A stretch of DNA of 34,432 nucleotides from JANXQE01 sp035651635 (GCA_035651635.1 DASRFK010000089.1:1-34432), one strand, 5' to 3'; shown: positions 15,677-24,119, numbered from the stretch's first letter. Numbers and translations are program-made. Notes: generated from the sequence alone by a model not told the origin.

Positions 15677-17620
15677 ATGAGCAAAATTATCGGCATTGAT
15701 TTGGGCACCACCAATTCGCTGGTGGCCACGGTAGACTCCGGAATTCCCCTGGTCATTGCGGATAGTGAAGGACGGCGCCTGACGCCTTCAGTGGTGCACG
15801 TTCCTGGCCCTGAAACCCCGCCCCTGGTGGGACACGCGGCTAACCGCGTTCGAGTCCTGAAACCCCTCGACACAGTCTATTCGGTCAAAAGATTCATGGG
15901 CAGGCGCTCCGCCGATCTCGCGGAGGAGGAATTGGTGGTGACCTACAATGTCAAAGGCACGCCAGGCGAGCCGGTTGGCATTCAATTGCACGAGCGTACC
16001 TGGACGCCGGAAGAAATCTCAGCCGAAATCCTCAAAAAGCTAAAACGGGACGCCGAGATCTTTTTTGGAGAACCGGTCAACCGCGCCGTCATCACGGTGC
16101 CGGCCTATTTCAACGATTCGCAGCGGAACGCCACCAAGAAAGCCGGCGAACTGGCTGGGTTTACTGTCGAACGGATTGTGAACGAACCGACCGCGGCGGC
16201 GTTGGCTTACGGTCTAAACCGGCTCAAAGAGCACTCCAAAGTGGCCGTCTATGACCTGGGAGGCGGCACTTTTGATTTATCCATCCTGGAACTCAATGAG
16301 GGTGTTTTCCAGGTCCTGGCCACCAATGGCAATACCCGTTTGGGGGGAGACGATCTCGACAAGCGGGTGGTCGAATTCTTGCTGAAGAAGATCGCCGCGG
16401 CGGGCGGCCCCGAAATGGATCTTCGGTCCAGCCCGGCAGACAAACCGCCAGAGGTGCTGGCGATGCTCGCACGAATCCGTGAAGCGGCTGAGCAGGCCAA
16501 AATCCGCCTCTCGACTGAAATCGAGGTGGAAATCACCCTCCCGTTTTTAACTCCAGGCTTCAGTTTTAATTGCACTTTGAGTCGAACGGAGTTGGAGAAC
16601 CTCACTCGGGATATCATCGCCCGCACGCGGGCGCATTGTCTGCGGTCGCTGGCGGACGCGAAAGTCGAGGCCAAGGACCTCGACCAGGTAATCCTGGTTG
16701 GTGGACAAACCCGGATGCCGCTGGTGCGGCAATTCGTTCATGAGCTGTTTGGTTGTGCCGAGTTCCAGGAGACTCGCGGCGACCTTCGCCTCGGCTCCGA
16801 ATATCACCGTGCCGGCGGTCCTCAGCTGAACACCTCACAAAATCCGGACGAAGCCGTAGCGCTGGGCGCGGCCATTCAGGCCGAAATTCTTTCCGGCGGG
16901 TTTAAGGACATGCTGCTGCTGGACGTCACTCCGTTGTCACTGGGTTTAGAAACCTTCGGCGGGCTGATGAACGTGATTATCCCGCGCAATTCCACTATCC
17001 CGGTCAAGGCCGGTGAAATGTTCACCACGGCCGTCGATAACCAAAAGAGCATGCTGATCCATGTTTTGCAGGGCGAGCGCGAGCGCGCCCGCGACAACTG
17101 GAGCCTGGGAAAATTCACGCTCGAATTCGAACCGGCGCCGCGAGGTGTCGCCCGTGTTGGTGTGCAGTTCGAAATCGATGCCAATGGCATCCTGCATGTC
17201 CTGGCTCGTGATACTCGCACGGGCAAGGAAATGGTTGTGGAGATGAAATCCGCAGTGGATGTAGACGATGCCGCGGTCCAGCAAATGGTCGAAGAATCCG
17301 TTGAGCATGCGTTCGATGATCTGGCGGCGCGCCGATGGATCGAGGCGAGGCTAAAAGCCCGCGAACTGAGTTCGGCGACCCGCAAGGGTCTGCAGGACTG
17401 CGCCGGCCAGTTGGAGCCGGACTATCAATCACAGATCGAAGCAGCCCTGGCCAAAGTAGAACGGGCCGCCGACGCCGAGGAAGCGTCTGATACGCCGAAC
17501 CAGCTCAAAGATCTCCAGTCGGCCTGCGCGGCGCTGGATGAAGTCACCCGGCCAATGGCCGAGTTGCTGATGGACAAGGCCATGGAAGCCCTCCTTCGCA
17601 AGCGCGGCGTCCTCGGATAA
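15677..17620 (+). CDS. Hsp70 (DnaK-type) chaperone paralogue
   Basis: 647 aa. ATPase domain with IGIDLGTTNS (5-14), VPAYFNDSQRNATK (from 141), NEPTAAALAYGL (169-180), DLGGGTFDLSIL (from 193) and LVGGQTRMP. Substrate-binding domain with LLLDVTPLSLGLETFGG, LQGERERARDNWSLGKF and DANGILHVLARD, then a helical lid. Two departures from classic DnaK: residues 360-388, between the FG of the last ATPase subdomain and NPDEAVALGAA, are 29 long against about 7 in E. coli DnaK; and the C-terminus stops at MEALLRKRGVLG without the acidic EEVD-like tail. No grpE, dnaJ or iron-sulfur genes are adjacent, so it is probably a paralogue (DnaK2- or HscA-like) rather than the main DnaK. The ATG at 15677 is chosen because it directly precedes the first ATPase strand; the frame continues upstream to 15572 without family similarity. 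Confidence 0.92.
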   Translation: MSKIIGIDLGTTNSLVATVDSGIPLVIADSEGRRLTPSVVHVPGPETPPLVGHAANRVRVLKPLDTVYSVKRFMGRRSADLAEEELVVTYNVKGTPGEPVGIQLHERTWTPEEISAEILKKLKRDAEIFFGEPVNRAVITVPAYFNDSQRNATKKAGELAGFTVERIVNEPTAAALAYGLNRLKEHSKVAVYDLGGGTFDLSILELNEGVFQVLATNGNTRLGGDDLDKRVVEFLLKKIAAAGGPEMDLRSSPADKPPEVLAMLARIREAAEQAKIRLSTEIEVEITLPFLTPGFSFNCTLSRTELENLTRDIIARTRAHCLRSLADAKVEAKDLDQVILVGGQTRMPLVRQFVHELFGCAEFQETRGDLRLGSEYHRAGGPQLNTSQNPDEAVALGAAIQAEILSGGFKDMLLLDVTPLSLGLETFGGLMNVIIPRNSTIPVKAGEMFTTAVDNQKSMLIHVLQGERERARDNWSLGKFTLEFEPAPRGVARVGVQFEIDANGILHVLARDTRTGKEMVVEMKSAVDVDDAAVQQMVEESVEHAFDDLAARRWIEARLKARELSSATRKGLQDCAGQLEPDYQSQIEAALAKVERAADAEEASDTPNQLKDLQSACAALDEVTRPMAELLMDKAMEALLRKRGVLG

Positions 17621-17792
17621 AGGGTTCGGAGTCCAGGCTTCAGCCGGTGCGATCCGCGAACAGGTCTTCGCGTTTGAATCGGGCGTGGTTCCAGTTCTGC
17701 CGGGACTCCAAGCGTCTGAAGCGTCCGAGTGTTGAACTTGACACTCCCGGCAATGGTTTCACACCCTGACCGACAGCGGGTAACCGCAGTTT

Positions 17793-17963
17793 ATGGCGTT
17801 GTTTGCGCGTGACAAAGAGAAGGAGCGATTTTACCTGCTACCGGGCATGGGCGGCAGGAACCTGCGTCGTAAACGCCGGGTGATCCTGCAATGGTCCATC
17901 GTCGCCGGTTTGTGCACGTCAGCCGCTTTGGCCATCCTGCTTTATTATATCAGCAAACAATAA
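17793..17963 (+). CDS. Small single-pass membrane protein (56 aa)
   Basis: A 56-codon ORF: a charged N-terminus beginning MALFARDKEKERFYLLPG, a Gly/Arg-rich turn (GMGGRNLRRKRR), one membrane helix (about 33-52, WSIVAGLCTSAALAILLYYI) and a short SKQ tail. The positive-inside arrangement (RRKRR before the helix) predicts a cytoplasmic N-terminus. No clear Shine-Dalgarno is visible, but charge pattern, codon use and position in a co-directional run (172 bases after the Hsp70 gene, 54 before the XdhC-like gene) favour a real gene. The RFYLLPGxGG...RRK pattern reminds me of small conserved verrucomicrobial proteins; I know of no function. Confidence 0.65.
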   Translation: MALFARDKEKERFYLLPGMGGRNLRRKRRVILQWSIVAGLCTSAALAILLYYISKQ

Positions 17964-18017
17964 TCGATGCGCTTCGACTGATAACTCAATCTCAACCCGG
18001 GCGCGCGGTGAGCACCA

Positions 18018-18995
18018 GTGAAAGGCGAGGTTTTCAGAGCGTTGCTTGAAGCAGTCCGCCGGGACGAGCCGGTGGCCCTGGGGATCATCTCTGGCGTTAA
18101 AGGTTCAAGCCCTCAGAAGCTCGGCGCCAAGGCCTTGTTCTTCAGCGACGGTCGCATCGAGGGCACGTTAGGGGGCGGTTGTTTGGAAGCGGAGATCCAG
18201 CGGCGGGCCATTCAAAGCCTGCGCTCTGGCGAGCCCGCGACCTTCGACCTGCTGCTGGATCATGATTTCGGATGGGACGACGGCCTCATTTGCGGCGGAA
18301 AGGTCGAGGGGCTGATTCTCCCGCTCGCGCAGGAGCCGGGTGAGAACTTCTGGTCCGAGCTCCTGGAACGGAAACGCGCGATCCAGTGGGGTGTGCGGGA
18401 TGATTTTAGCATCAGCCTGGTGAGCGGGGATGCATCGGAAGCAGGTTGGCGGTATCAGGAAACGGTCACGCCCCCTTGGACCTTATGGATTGCCGGGGCC
18501 GGTCATATTGCCCAAGCGGTGGCCCCTCTGGCCGGGCAACTCGATTTTCAGGTCACCGTGTTTGATGACCGACCGGCTTTGGCCAATTATCAGTTCTTCC
18601 CTCCCAAGATATCGCTGGTGACAGACGTATGGGCGAACCTGCTCAAAGCGACGCCCCCCGACGGGCCGGCGTTCGGTCTCATTGTGACCCGAGGCCACCG
18701 CCATGATGCCTTGGTCCTCAAAGATTGGATTCACAAACCTTTTTTGTTCCTGGGAATGATCGGGAGCCGCCGCAAAGCGCGGACGATTCTTGAGCATTTT
18801 ATTCAAGAAAAGATCGCCACCGAATCGGAACTCCGCCGCGTCGTGTGTCCGGTGGGCATCGATATCGACTCGACCAGTGTAATGGAGATCGCGGTGAGCA
18901 TTATGGCGCAGTTTATTCAGAAACGAGCTCAGTTCAGCCGTTCGGACAGTTCGGCCTCGAGCCTTTGTGCACCAGCTGCTGCCCACGGGTCCTAA
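18018..18995 (+). CDS. XdhC/CoxI family protein
   Basis: 325 aa. N-terminal XdhC_CoxI domain: GVKGSSPQKLGAKALFF (26-42), GTLGGGCLEAEI (49-60) and ICGGKVEGLI (91-100). C-terminal Rossmann-type XdhC_C domain: WIAGAGHIAQAVAPLA (157-172), VTRGHRHDALVL (223-234), LGMIGSRRKARTI (245-257) and CPVGIDIDS (277-285). Family members bind molybdenum cofactor and help insert its sulfurated form into xanthine dehydrogenase or CO dehydrogenase-type enzymes. None of those structural genes is in the window, so its client is not visible. The start is a GTG at 18018 with no clear SD and no better in-frame start. The last about 20 residues are Ser/Ala-rich and non-conserved. Confidence 0.9.
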   Translation: MKGEVFRALLEAVRRDEPVALGIISGVKGSSPQKLGAKALFFSDGRIEGTLGGGCLEAEIQRRAIQSLRSGEPATFDLLLDHDFGWDDGLICGGKVEGLILPLAQEPGENFWSELLERKRAIQWGVRDDFSISLVSGDASEAGWRYQETVTPPWTLWIAGAGHIAQAVAPLAGQLDFQVTVFDDRPALANYQFFPPKISLVTDVWANLLKATPPDGPAFGLIVTRGHRHDALVLKDWIHKPFLFLGMIGSRRKARTILEHFIQEKIATESELRRVVCPVGIDIDSTSVMEIAVSIMAQFIQKRAQFSRSDSSASSLCAPAAAHGS

Positions 18996-19004
18996 AAAGG
19001 TTGG

Positions 19005-19032
19005 CTGACGCGCGAAAAACTTATGCTATAAT
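19005..19032 (+). promoter_or_regulatory. Extended -10 sigma70-type promoter
   Basis: A perfect TATAAT (19027-19032) preceded by TGC (19024-19026) makes an extended -10. CTGACG at 19005-19010 gives a passable -35 with a 16-bp spacer. Transcription would start near 19040, leaving a leader of about 27 bases before the PaaK-like ATG at 19067. It lies in the 71-base gap after the XdhC-like gene. Confidence 0.65.
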
Positions 19033-19066
19033 CCTCGGTTCGAGCATGTTTCAATAGAACCGATTT

Positions 19067-20353
19067 ATGTTAGCCACCTCAGAACCCTGTGCCCAAATCG
19101 AGCAACCCACCCGCTTGGGTCCTGAGCTGGCGCGGTGCGCCCGGGAGATACCTCTCTACCGCCAAACCCAGACTCACCTGCATCATTCTCCGGGTGAACT
19201 GGCGCACTGGCCTTTTATCACCAAGCAAGATATCCGTCAGGGCTTTCCGGGCAATTTTTTGGGCACTGAGGTTGACATGGACCAACTCCTGGATCGGGGC
19301 GTGGTCGAACTGGAGCATACCTCGGGCACATCCGAAGAGCGAACGGCCTTGCTGCTGCCCAATGGCTGGTGGGCGGAACAGGAGCTCCGGGGCCTGCGCC
19401 TGAATTCATTTATAGCTGAACTGCTCCAGCAGAATCCGTATCCGAAACGCGCTACCATTAATTCCCCGGTTTGCAGCGGCGACATCCGTTACACCGGCGT
19501 TCCGTCGATGGACGAGCGAACCGTTGGCAACTCCCTTTTCGTGAGCCTGTCACGCTTTCCGTTTTTATGGAGCGACCGGGACCTCGAACGGATCGCCAAC
19601 GAGATCGTACAGTGGGATCCAGAGTTTCTGGACCTCGATCCTGTCTATGGAGTGGTGTTCGCTTTATACTGCGAACGGCAAGGCATTCGCCTGCCAAACT
19701 TGCAGTTCATCGTGTGCAGCTACGAGTTTGTCAGCGTCGTCCATCGCTCGGTTCTAACACGGGTCTTTGGCGTGCCGGTGCTGGACCTTTATGGCTCGAC
19801 CGAAACGGGTCATTTGCTGATGGAGGTTGAGGCCGGTCAGATGCGCCCCAGCCTGGACACTGCCTTTCTGGAATCGCTCGAGACCGACAGGAACGGGGTT
19901 GGCGAACTGGTCGTGACCACTTTGACGAACCCGTTTATGCCGCTAATCCGCTATCGAATCGGGGATTTGGTAGAAAGTTCAGGCACGCCGTGCCGACCGC
20001 GATACCTTGTTCACGGTCGCGTGGCCGATGCCTTTTGGATTTCGCCGGCCAAGCGGGTCACCACGCGACAGGTCGACCAGTGTTTCGTGGGAGTCCAGGG
20101 CCTGGCCACCTATCAGTTGATTCAGAAACCCGGGGTCCGATGGCTTTTGAAGTTCGTGCCTCAGACGGGTGAGGCCGATCCCGATGCCACACAATTGGCA
20201 GACCTGAAAGCGCGTTTGAGCTCTTTGCTCGAGTCGCCCGTGCCGCTGCAACGGGCCGACCTCCTGATGCCGGAAAGCTCGGGCAAGTTCCGTCTCGGCT
20301 ATCCGGACCGTAAGAGCCGGACTGAGTTCAACGCGCAGGAAAACGGCGGATAA
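19067..20353 (+). CDS. PaaK-like adenylate-forming enzyme
   Basis: 428 aa, the size of phenylacetate-CoA ligases. ANL-superfamily motifs are present: P-loop HTSGTSEERT (84-93), aromatic/adenine motif YGSTETG (242-248), YRIGDL (296-301) and the C-terminal catalytic Lys407 in SSGKFRL. The enzyme should activate a carboxylate with ATP to an acyl-adenylate and then transfer it, probably to CoA. The overall pattern is closest to the PaaK/CapK branch rather than to fatty-acid ligases. The substrate is not inferable: no phenylacetate-degradation, polyketide or capsule genes sit next to it. It has its own strong-looking promoter 35 bases upstream, so it may be expressed separately from the XdhC-like gene. 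Confidence 0.85.
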   Translation: MLATSEPCAQIEQPTRLGPELARCAREIPLYRQTQTHLHHSPGELAHWPFITKQDIRQGFPGNFLGTEVDMDQLLDRGVVELEHTSGTSEERTALLLPNGWWAEQELRGLRLNSFIAELLQQNPYPKRATINSPVCSGDIRYTGVPSMDERTVGNSLFVSLSRFPFLWSDRDLERIANEIVQWDPEFLDLDPVYGVVFALYCERQGIRLPNLQFIVCSYEFVSVVHRSVLTRVFGVPVLDLYGSTETGHLLMEVEAGQMRPSLDTAFLESLETDRNGVGELVVTTLTNPFMPLIRYRIGDLVESSGTPCRPRYLVHGRVADAFWISPAKRVTTRQVDQCFVGVQGLATYQLIQKPGVRWLLKFVPQTGEADPDATQLADLKARLSSLLESPVPLQRADLLMPESSGKFRLGYPDRKSRTEFNAQENGG

Positions 20354-20540
20354 AGTCTCTTTGGCGCCATTTCGCGCGGGTGCCGCTGAGCTGCTGTCGT
20401 GCTTCCCAACTAGGGGTATCTCGCCCCAAGCCCGCCGCAGTCGCCTGGCCGGTTGAATCTGCGTGGGATGATGTAGACATGCGTGCCGTCGAAAGTCGTG
20501 TAAAAGCCGGTCGCAAGCTCACCGACACGAGGTGCATCCC

Positions 20541-20562
20541 GCCGACGCGATGAAGCGTCGGC
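20541..20562. repeat. Hairpin upstream of transglutaminase gene
   Basis: Perfect 8-bp stem GCCGACGC (20541-20548) / GCGTCGGC (20555-20562) with a 6-nt loop, in the 269-base gap between the PaaK-like and transglutaminase-like genes. No gene could be supported in that gap; an antisense ORF crossing it overlaps the next gene. Confidence 0.45.
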
Positions 20563-20585
20563 ATACGAAATCCAAAATCTGGTTG

Positions 20586-20608
20586 CCAGCCCGATCGGGC
20601 TGGGTTTT
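20586..20608 (+). terminator. Perfect palindrome with short T-run
   Basis: CCAGCCCGATCGGGCTGG (20586-20603) is an 18-bp perfect palindrome followed by GTTTT. It could be the terminator of the PaaK-like transcript or, lying only 19 bases before the transglutaminase ATG, an attenuator or operator affecting that gene. A true hairpin would lose a few central pairs to the loop. Confidence 0.45.
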
Positions 20609-20622
20609 AGTAGTCTCCTGGG

Positions 20623-22875
20623 ATGAAGGGCAAATTGAACCGCACTTTCATTGCTATTGCCGGGGCAGCCGGCGTTTCCTTGTTTGCTACTACCTGCACA
20701 GCGTCTCAGTCGGTCGAGCTGACCGCGAAAATCGAAACGGAGTTTTGGGATACCCGTGGTCCAAACCCGCCGAGCATCAGCACCCGGATCTGGACCGTGC
20801 ACTGTTTGGTTGACACCAATACCTGGCTGATCGAGGGCGACTTTCTAGCCAACGGGAAGGACACGTGGTGGTTCACCGGCACCAATATGATCGAAGAGAG
20901 CCGGATCACCTCGGAGACGCCCGAAGCCACGACCAAAAAGCTTTCCGAGCTCAGCCGGTTGGCTATGAGGAGTCCACGGGTTGGCGAACGAAATCGGCGC
21001 ACGATCGAATCAATCGATGGGAACCCGGGTCGTCCGGTCCGTGTTGCCGACCTCATGTTCGCGCCGGCGAAGATCGCCTGGCTAGCTTACTGTTCGGGGC
21101 CTGCTCTTAAGCGTGAGGGGCGGCGCATTCCTTTGCCTAGCGACCTTTGGAAGGAACTGATGTCACCTTCGTGGCAAACCTCGGAGAAAACGACGACGTT
21201 CGAGGATGAGCTTGGTCTGCCCGAAAAGATCGTGCTCCACACAGGCAAGAACCAGCCGGTCCTGCAGTACCGTGCGGTCCTGGCAACCAACGTTCTGGGC
21301 TGGACCTTTCCATTGGAGTTTCACCTCGCTCAATATACGCCGATCGGCAGCAATGAATGGGAACTGCATCTAACGGCAAATGGGAAAATAATCGATATCG
21401 GCGAAGGAGCAGCCCCTGGGATTCCCGTCGAGAAAGGGAAGTCTGCCGAAGGCGCAAATCATCCTCGCGCGGACGAGACCTACACCATCACTTCCGTGTT
21501 GCAGGTCCTGAAGCCGGCCGACCCCGCCGACATGAGCGATGATTTTCAGGCGGCGCGTGTGCTGGCGCAGGATAAGGACTCCTATACGGTCGCGGTAACC
21601 TATTTCCCGCTCAACCAACCTGCTGTGGAGGAGAACCCGAATTGGCGAAAAGACGACGCGGATATGACCGCCTTTCTGAAGCCCACGCCGAGCGAAAACT
21701 GGGACGAAGGCATGCAGCGCGATCTCCTGGCGGAACTGCGCCAGGCCGGCATCGACCCGGATCAGCTGACCGATAAACAGCTTGTCCAACAGGTTTCACA
21801 ATGGGCGATGAAAAGAGCGCATTCGACCGATGCCTTCTCCATCTGGGGAGTCTATTTTCCCGAGGGTAAACCCGCAGTCTACCCGCCCTTGCGGGAAGCC
21901 TTCGATCATCAGAAGCCCAGCCCGAGCTGGACGGACCAGCAAATGTTCGAACAAGAGGCGCTGGGCCGGGCCATGTTCTATAATAAGGTGCACGGGTCCT
22001 GCACGTCCTCAGCCGTCTATCTGGCCACTATTCTTCGCGCCTTGGGCATCCCAACCCGCATTGTCTTTTGCATCCCGCCTTTCGACCCGAATGACCAGGC
22101 CCAAGCACGGATGTTCTATGACAACGTTCATCATCACCGCGCGCGCGAGACGGTCCGGGCCGCGCTGGACGGCACGAGTGGATTCGCAAACCACCTGTTT
22201 AACGAAGTGTTTGTCGGCCATCGCTGGGTGCGGCTGAACTACGGCACTCTTGGCCAACCGATCCTCGACGCTCATTATTTTGGGCTCTTAACGCATATCT
22301 ACACCTGTGCCGACCTGAGCCAGGTGCCACTGGCGCAGACCTGGGGAATGCGCTACTTCCAGTATCCCGCGGGCCAGCCGAAGCTTTCTTCCCAAAATCC
22401 TTATCGTTTGATCTCGGTGACCGATTGTTTTGGCGCCAACGCGCGAGTGGACAATCCACCTGTGCCCCCGGCCGAATTGCGCACGGTCACCATCATAGGA
22501 CTTTACCCCAAAGGCTCGCCGCAGGTGCCGAGCTGGGTAAGGGCGGACACCTGGCAAAAACCCAAGACGGATTTTTTGATCGCCGGCAAGGAATGGCTGC
22601 CAGGATCCTACCATCAGATGCGAGCATTCGAAACCCGGGTGGGTCACGAGTTCCTGCTCACCGCACCGGGACACCCAACCATCAAGGCGCATCTCAACCG
22701 GCTCTGCTTGAGCCAGGGAGATGGAACGTTCCAGGCCTATGGCGCGCAGTTCGCACCTGAGGATGAGCCAAAACTGGAGCCCGGAGTTGCCTACTCCATC
22801 CAACCAGTCAATACCAGTGAGATTTACCAGTGGACCGTCGCACCAGACATTCAATTGCTCTTTCGCAATAATTGA
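20623..22875 (+). CDS. Exported transglutaminase-like superfamily protein
   Basis: 750 aa. A Sec-type signal peptide (Lys/Arg start, hydrophobic FIAIAGAAGVSLFATTC, cleavage near TAS-QS) indicates export. The first 400 residues are a beta-rich region without a family I recognise. A transglutaminase-like core follows (about 440-550): EALGRAMFYNKVHGSCTSSAV with nucleophile Cys460, then YLATILRALGIPTRIVF, FANHLFNEVF with His524, and GHRWVRLNYG. The third catalytic position, usually Asp in W-x-x-V/L-D, is Asn539 here. A C-terminal beta-rich part (about 620-750) may be carbohydrate- or protein-binding. Bacterial members are mostly cysteine proteases or amidases acting on peptides or proteins in the envelope. 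Start ATG at 20623 fits the signal peptide; SD is weak. Confidence 0.83.
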   Translation: MKGKLNRTFIAIAGAAGVSLFATTCTASQSVELTAKIETEFWDTRGPNPPSISTRIWTVHCLVDTNTWLIEGDFLANGKDTWWFTGTNMIEESRITSETPEATTKKLSELSRLAMRSPRVGERNRRTIESIDGNPGRPVRVADLMFAPAKIAWLAYCSGPALKREGRRIPLPSDLWKELMSPSWQTSEKTTTFEDELGLPEKIVLHTGKNQPVLQYRAVLATNVLGWTFPLEFHLAQYTPIGSNEWELHLTANGKIIDIGEGAAPGIPVEKGKSAEGANHPRADETYTITSVLQVLKPADPADMSDDFQAARVLAQDKDSYTVAVTYFPLNQPAVEENPNWRKDDADMTAFLKPTPSENWDEGMQRDLLAELRQAGIDPDQLTDKQLVQQVSQWAMKRAHSTDAFSIWGVYFPEGKPAVYPPLREAFDHQKPSPSWTDQQMFEQEALGRAMFYNKVHGSCTSSAVYLATILRALGIPTRIVFCIPPFDPNDQAQARMFYDNVHHHRARETVRAALDGTSGFANHLFNEVFVGHRWVRLNYGTLGQPILDAHYFGLLTHIYTCADLSQVPLAQTWGMRYFQYPAGQPKLSSQNPYRLISVTDCFGANARVDNPPVPPAELRTVTIIGLYPKGSPQVPSWVRADTWQKPKTDFLIAGKEWLPGSYHQMRAFETRVGHEFLLTAPGHPTIKAHLNRLCLSQGDGTFQAYGAQFAPEDEPKLEPGVAYSIQPVNTSEIYQWTVAPDIQLLFRNN

Positions 22876-23018
22876 AGCTGAGGCGGGAACCCGATCACGA
22901 ATCTATGCCGCGCTCTTTCAATTGGCCGGCTTGGGTTTCTTCCGCCGAAGATACGGACCGAATGCCTGTCGAGGTTTTCTCGGCGCTTGCTGAAATGAGG
23001 AAAATGTCCCGAGACACA

Positions 23019-24074
23019 CTAGGCGCAGATGCCCAACTGAGCGCACGCCTGCACACAGCATTGGTCGACCGCTTGAGAGGTAATTGAGGCAAGAGGATCC
23101 TTATTCGGCGGACAGATAGCCCAGCCCGGGTGCTGAAAGGGGTGGGTGCTGCCCGAAAATGGAGAGCGCATGATCATCACCACCCGCTTGCCCATGGCCA
23201 CGGCCAAGTGTACCAACCCGGTGTCCGCGCCCAAAACCAGCGCGCTGGCCTGGGCCAAACCCGCGCTCACCAGCAACGGCACCCCGGCCGCAACGGGAAA
23301 ACCCACCTGACGAACAGGCTCCAAGCCGGGGCGATCCGACGGCCCACCTCCAAACAGGACTTGCCACTTTCTATTTTTCCAGCGCTTCGCCACTTCGAGG
23401 TAACGATCCAGCGGCCAGTTCTTTTCCGCGGCACTGGTGAAAGGCTGGACGAACAACGTCGGTCGGTCGAAACTCAGGCCGTTTTCGGAGAAAAACTTCA
23501 GTGCCAGATCCTGGAACTGCTTGGGTAGGTTGAATTGATTATGGACTGTGGTGCTCGCCATGCCATGCCCACGCAATAACAAGAGATAGTCCTCTGCCGG
23601 ATGAACACCGGCATTGCGTGGTACGGCCTGGGTATAGGCCCAACTGCGGCCGGGCCGATAAACTGTTCCCCAACGTTCGGCGGCCCCACTGGCCCAGGTC
23701 AACCAGGCCGTCTCACCATAGCCTTGTAAGTCAATCGTAAGATCCGGTCGTTGTTGTTGGATCCGCCGTAGAACGGCGATCGTTTCCAGCACCATTTTAA
23801 TCGGATGCAACCCGCGAAATCGCTCGCGATTTAATTCGATCACCGTGGCGACCTGCGGAAATCCTTCGAGTAACGGCGCGTACTCCTTGGAAACAAGAAA
23901 AGAAATCCGCGCTTCGGGAAGCGTCTCGCGCACCGCGTGGACGGACGGCAGCGTGAACACGATGTCCCCCATAGACTTAAGGCGGATCATCAGGATTCTG
24001 TGTGGCTTATCCATTCCGGCGACCAGATATCGGCCGAGTAGTTTCGCGCCCCGGCAAACCAGTTGGTCGGGCAC
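23019..24074 (-). CDS. Glycosyltransferase family 9 (heptosyltransferase-like)
   Basis: 351 aa, GT-B fold type. The N-terminal domain begins RILMIRLKSMGDIVFTLPSVHAVRETLP (from 26), the signature of ADP-heptose:LPS heptosyltransferases. The C-terminal half has VQPFTSAAEKNWPLDRYLEVAKRW (209-232), FGGGPSD and LVLGADTGLVHLAVAMGKRVVMI (279-301), the nucleotide-sugar site. It transfers a sugar, probably heptose, during inner-core LPS or related glycan assembly at the cytoplasmic face of the inner membrane. The longest start is a GTG at 24074; an ATG at 24014 just before the first strand is an alternative. The C-terminus is Cys-rich (four Cys in the last 13 residues). It stands alone, convergent with the transglutaminase-like gene. 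Confidence 0.9.
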   Translation of the reverse strand: MPDQLVCRGAKLLGRYLVAGMDKPHRILMIRLKSMGDIVFTLPSVHAVRETLPEARISFLVSKEYAPLLEGFPQVATVIELNRERFRGLHPIKMVLETIAVLRRIQQQRPDLTIDLQGYGETAWLTWASGAAERWGTVYRPGRSWAYTQAVPRNAGVHPAEDYLLLLRGHGMASTTVHNQFNLPKQFQDLALKFFSENGLSFDRPTLFVQPFTSAAEKNWPLDRYLEVAKRWKNRKWQVLFGGGPSDRPGLEPVRQVGFPVAAGVPLLVSAGLAQASALVLGADTGLVHLAVAMGKRVVMIMRSPFSGSTHPFQHPGWAICPPNKDPLASITSQAVDQCCVQACAQLGICA

Positions 24075-24119
24075 AAGTATTTTGTTCTGAAGCCACTTGC
24101 GTCAAGGAGGCAGTCCTGA

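Noticed and set aside
20410..20802. 130-codon minus-strand ORF before the transglutaminase gene
   Set aside because: Its N-terminal half is antisense to the signal peptide region; the C-terminal part (GELATGFYTTFDGTHVY) looks coding-like but matches nothing I know.
22872..23087. 71-codon ORF after the transglutaminase gene (TTG start, or ATG at 22905)
   Set aside because: Its last 69 bases are antisense to the C-terminus of the glycosyltransferase, it has no SD and no family-like pattern. A real small protein is not excluded.
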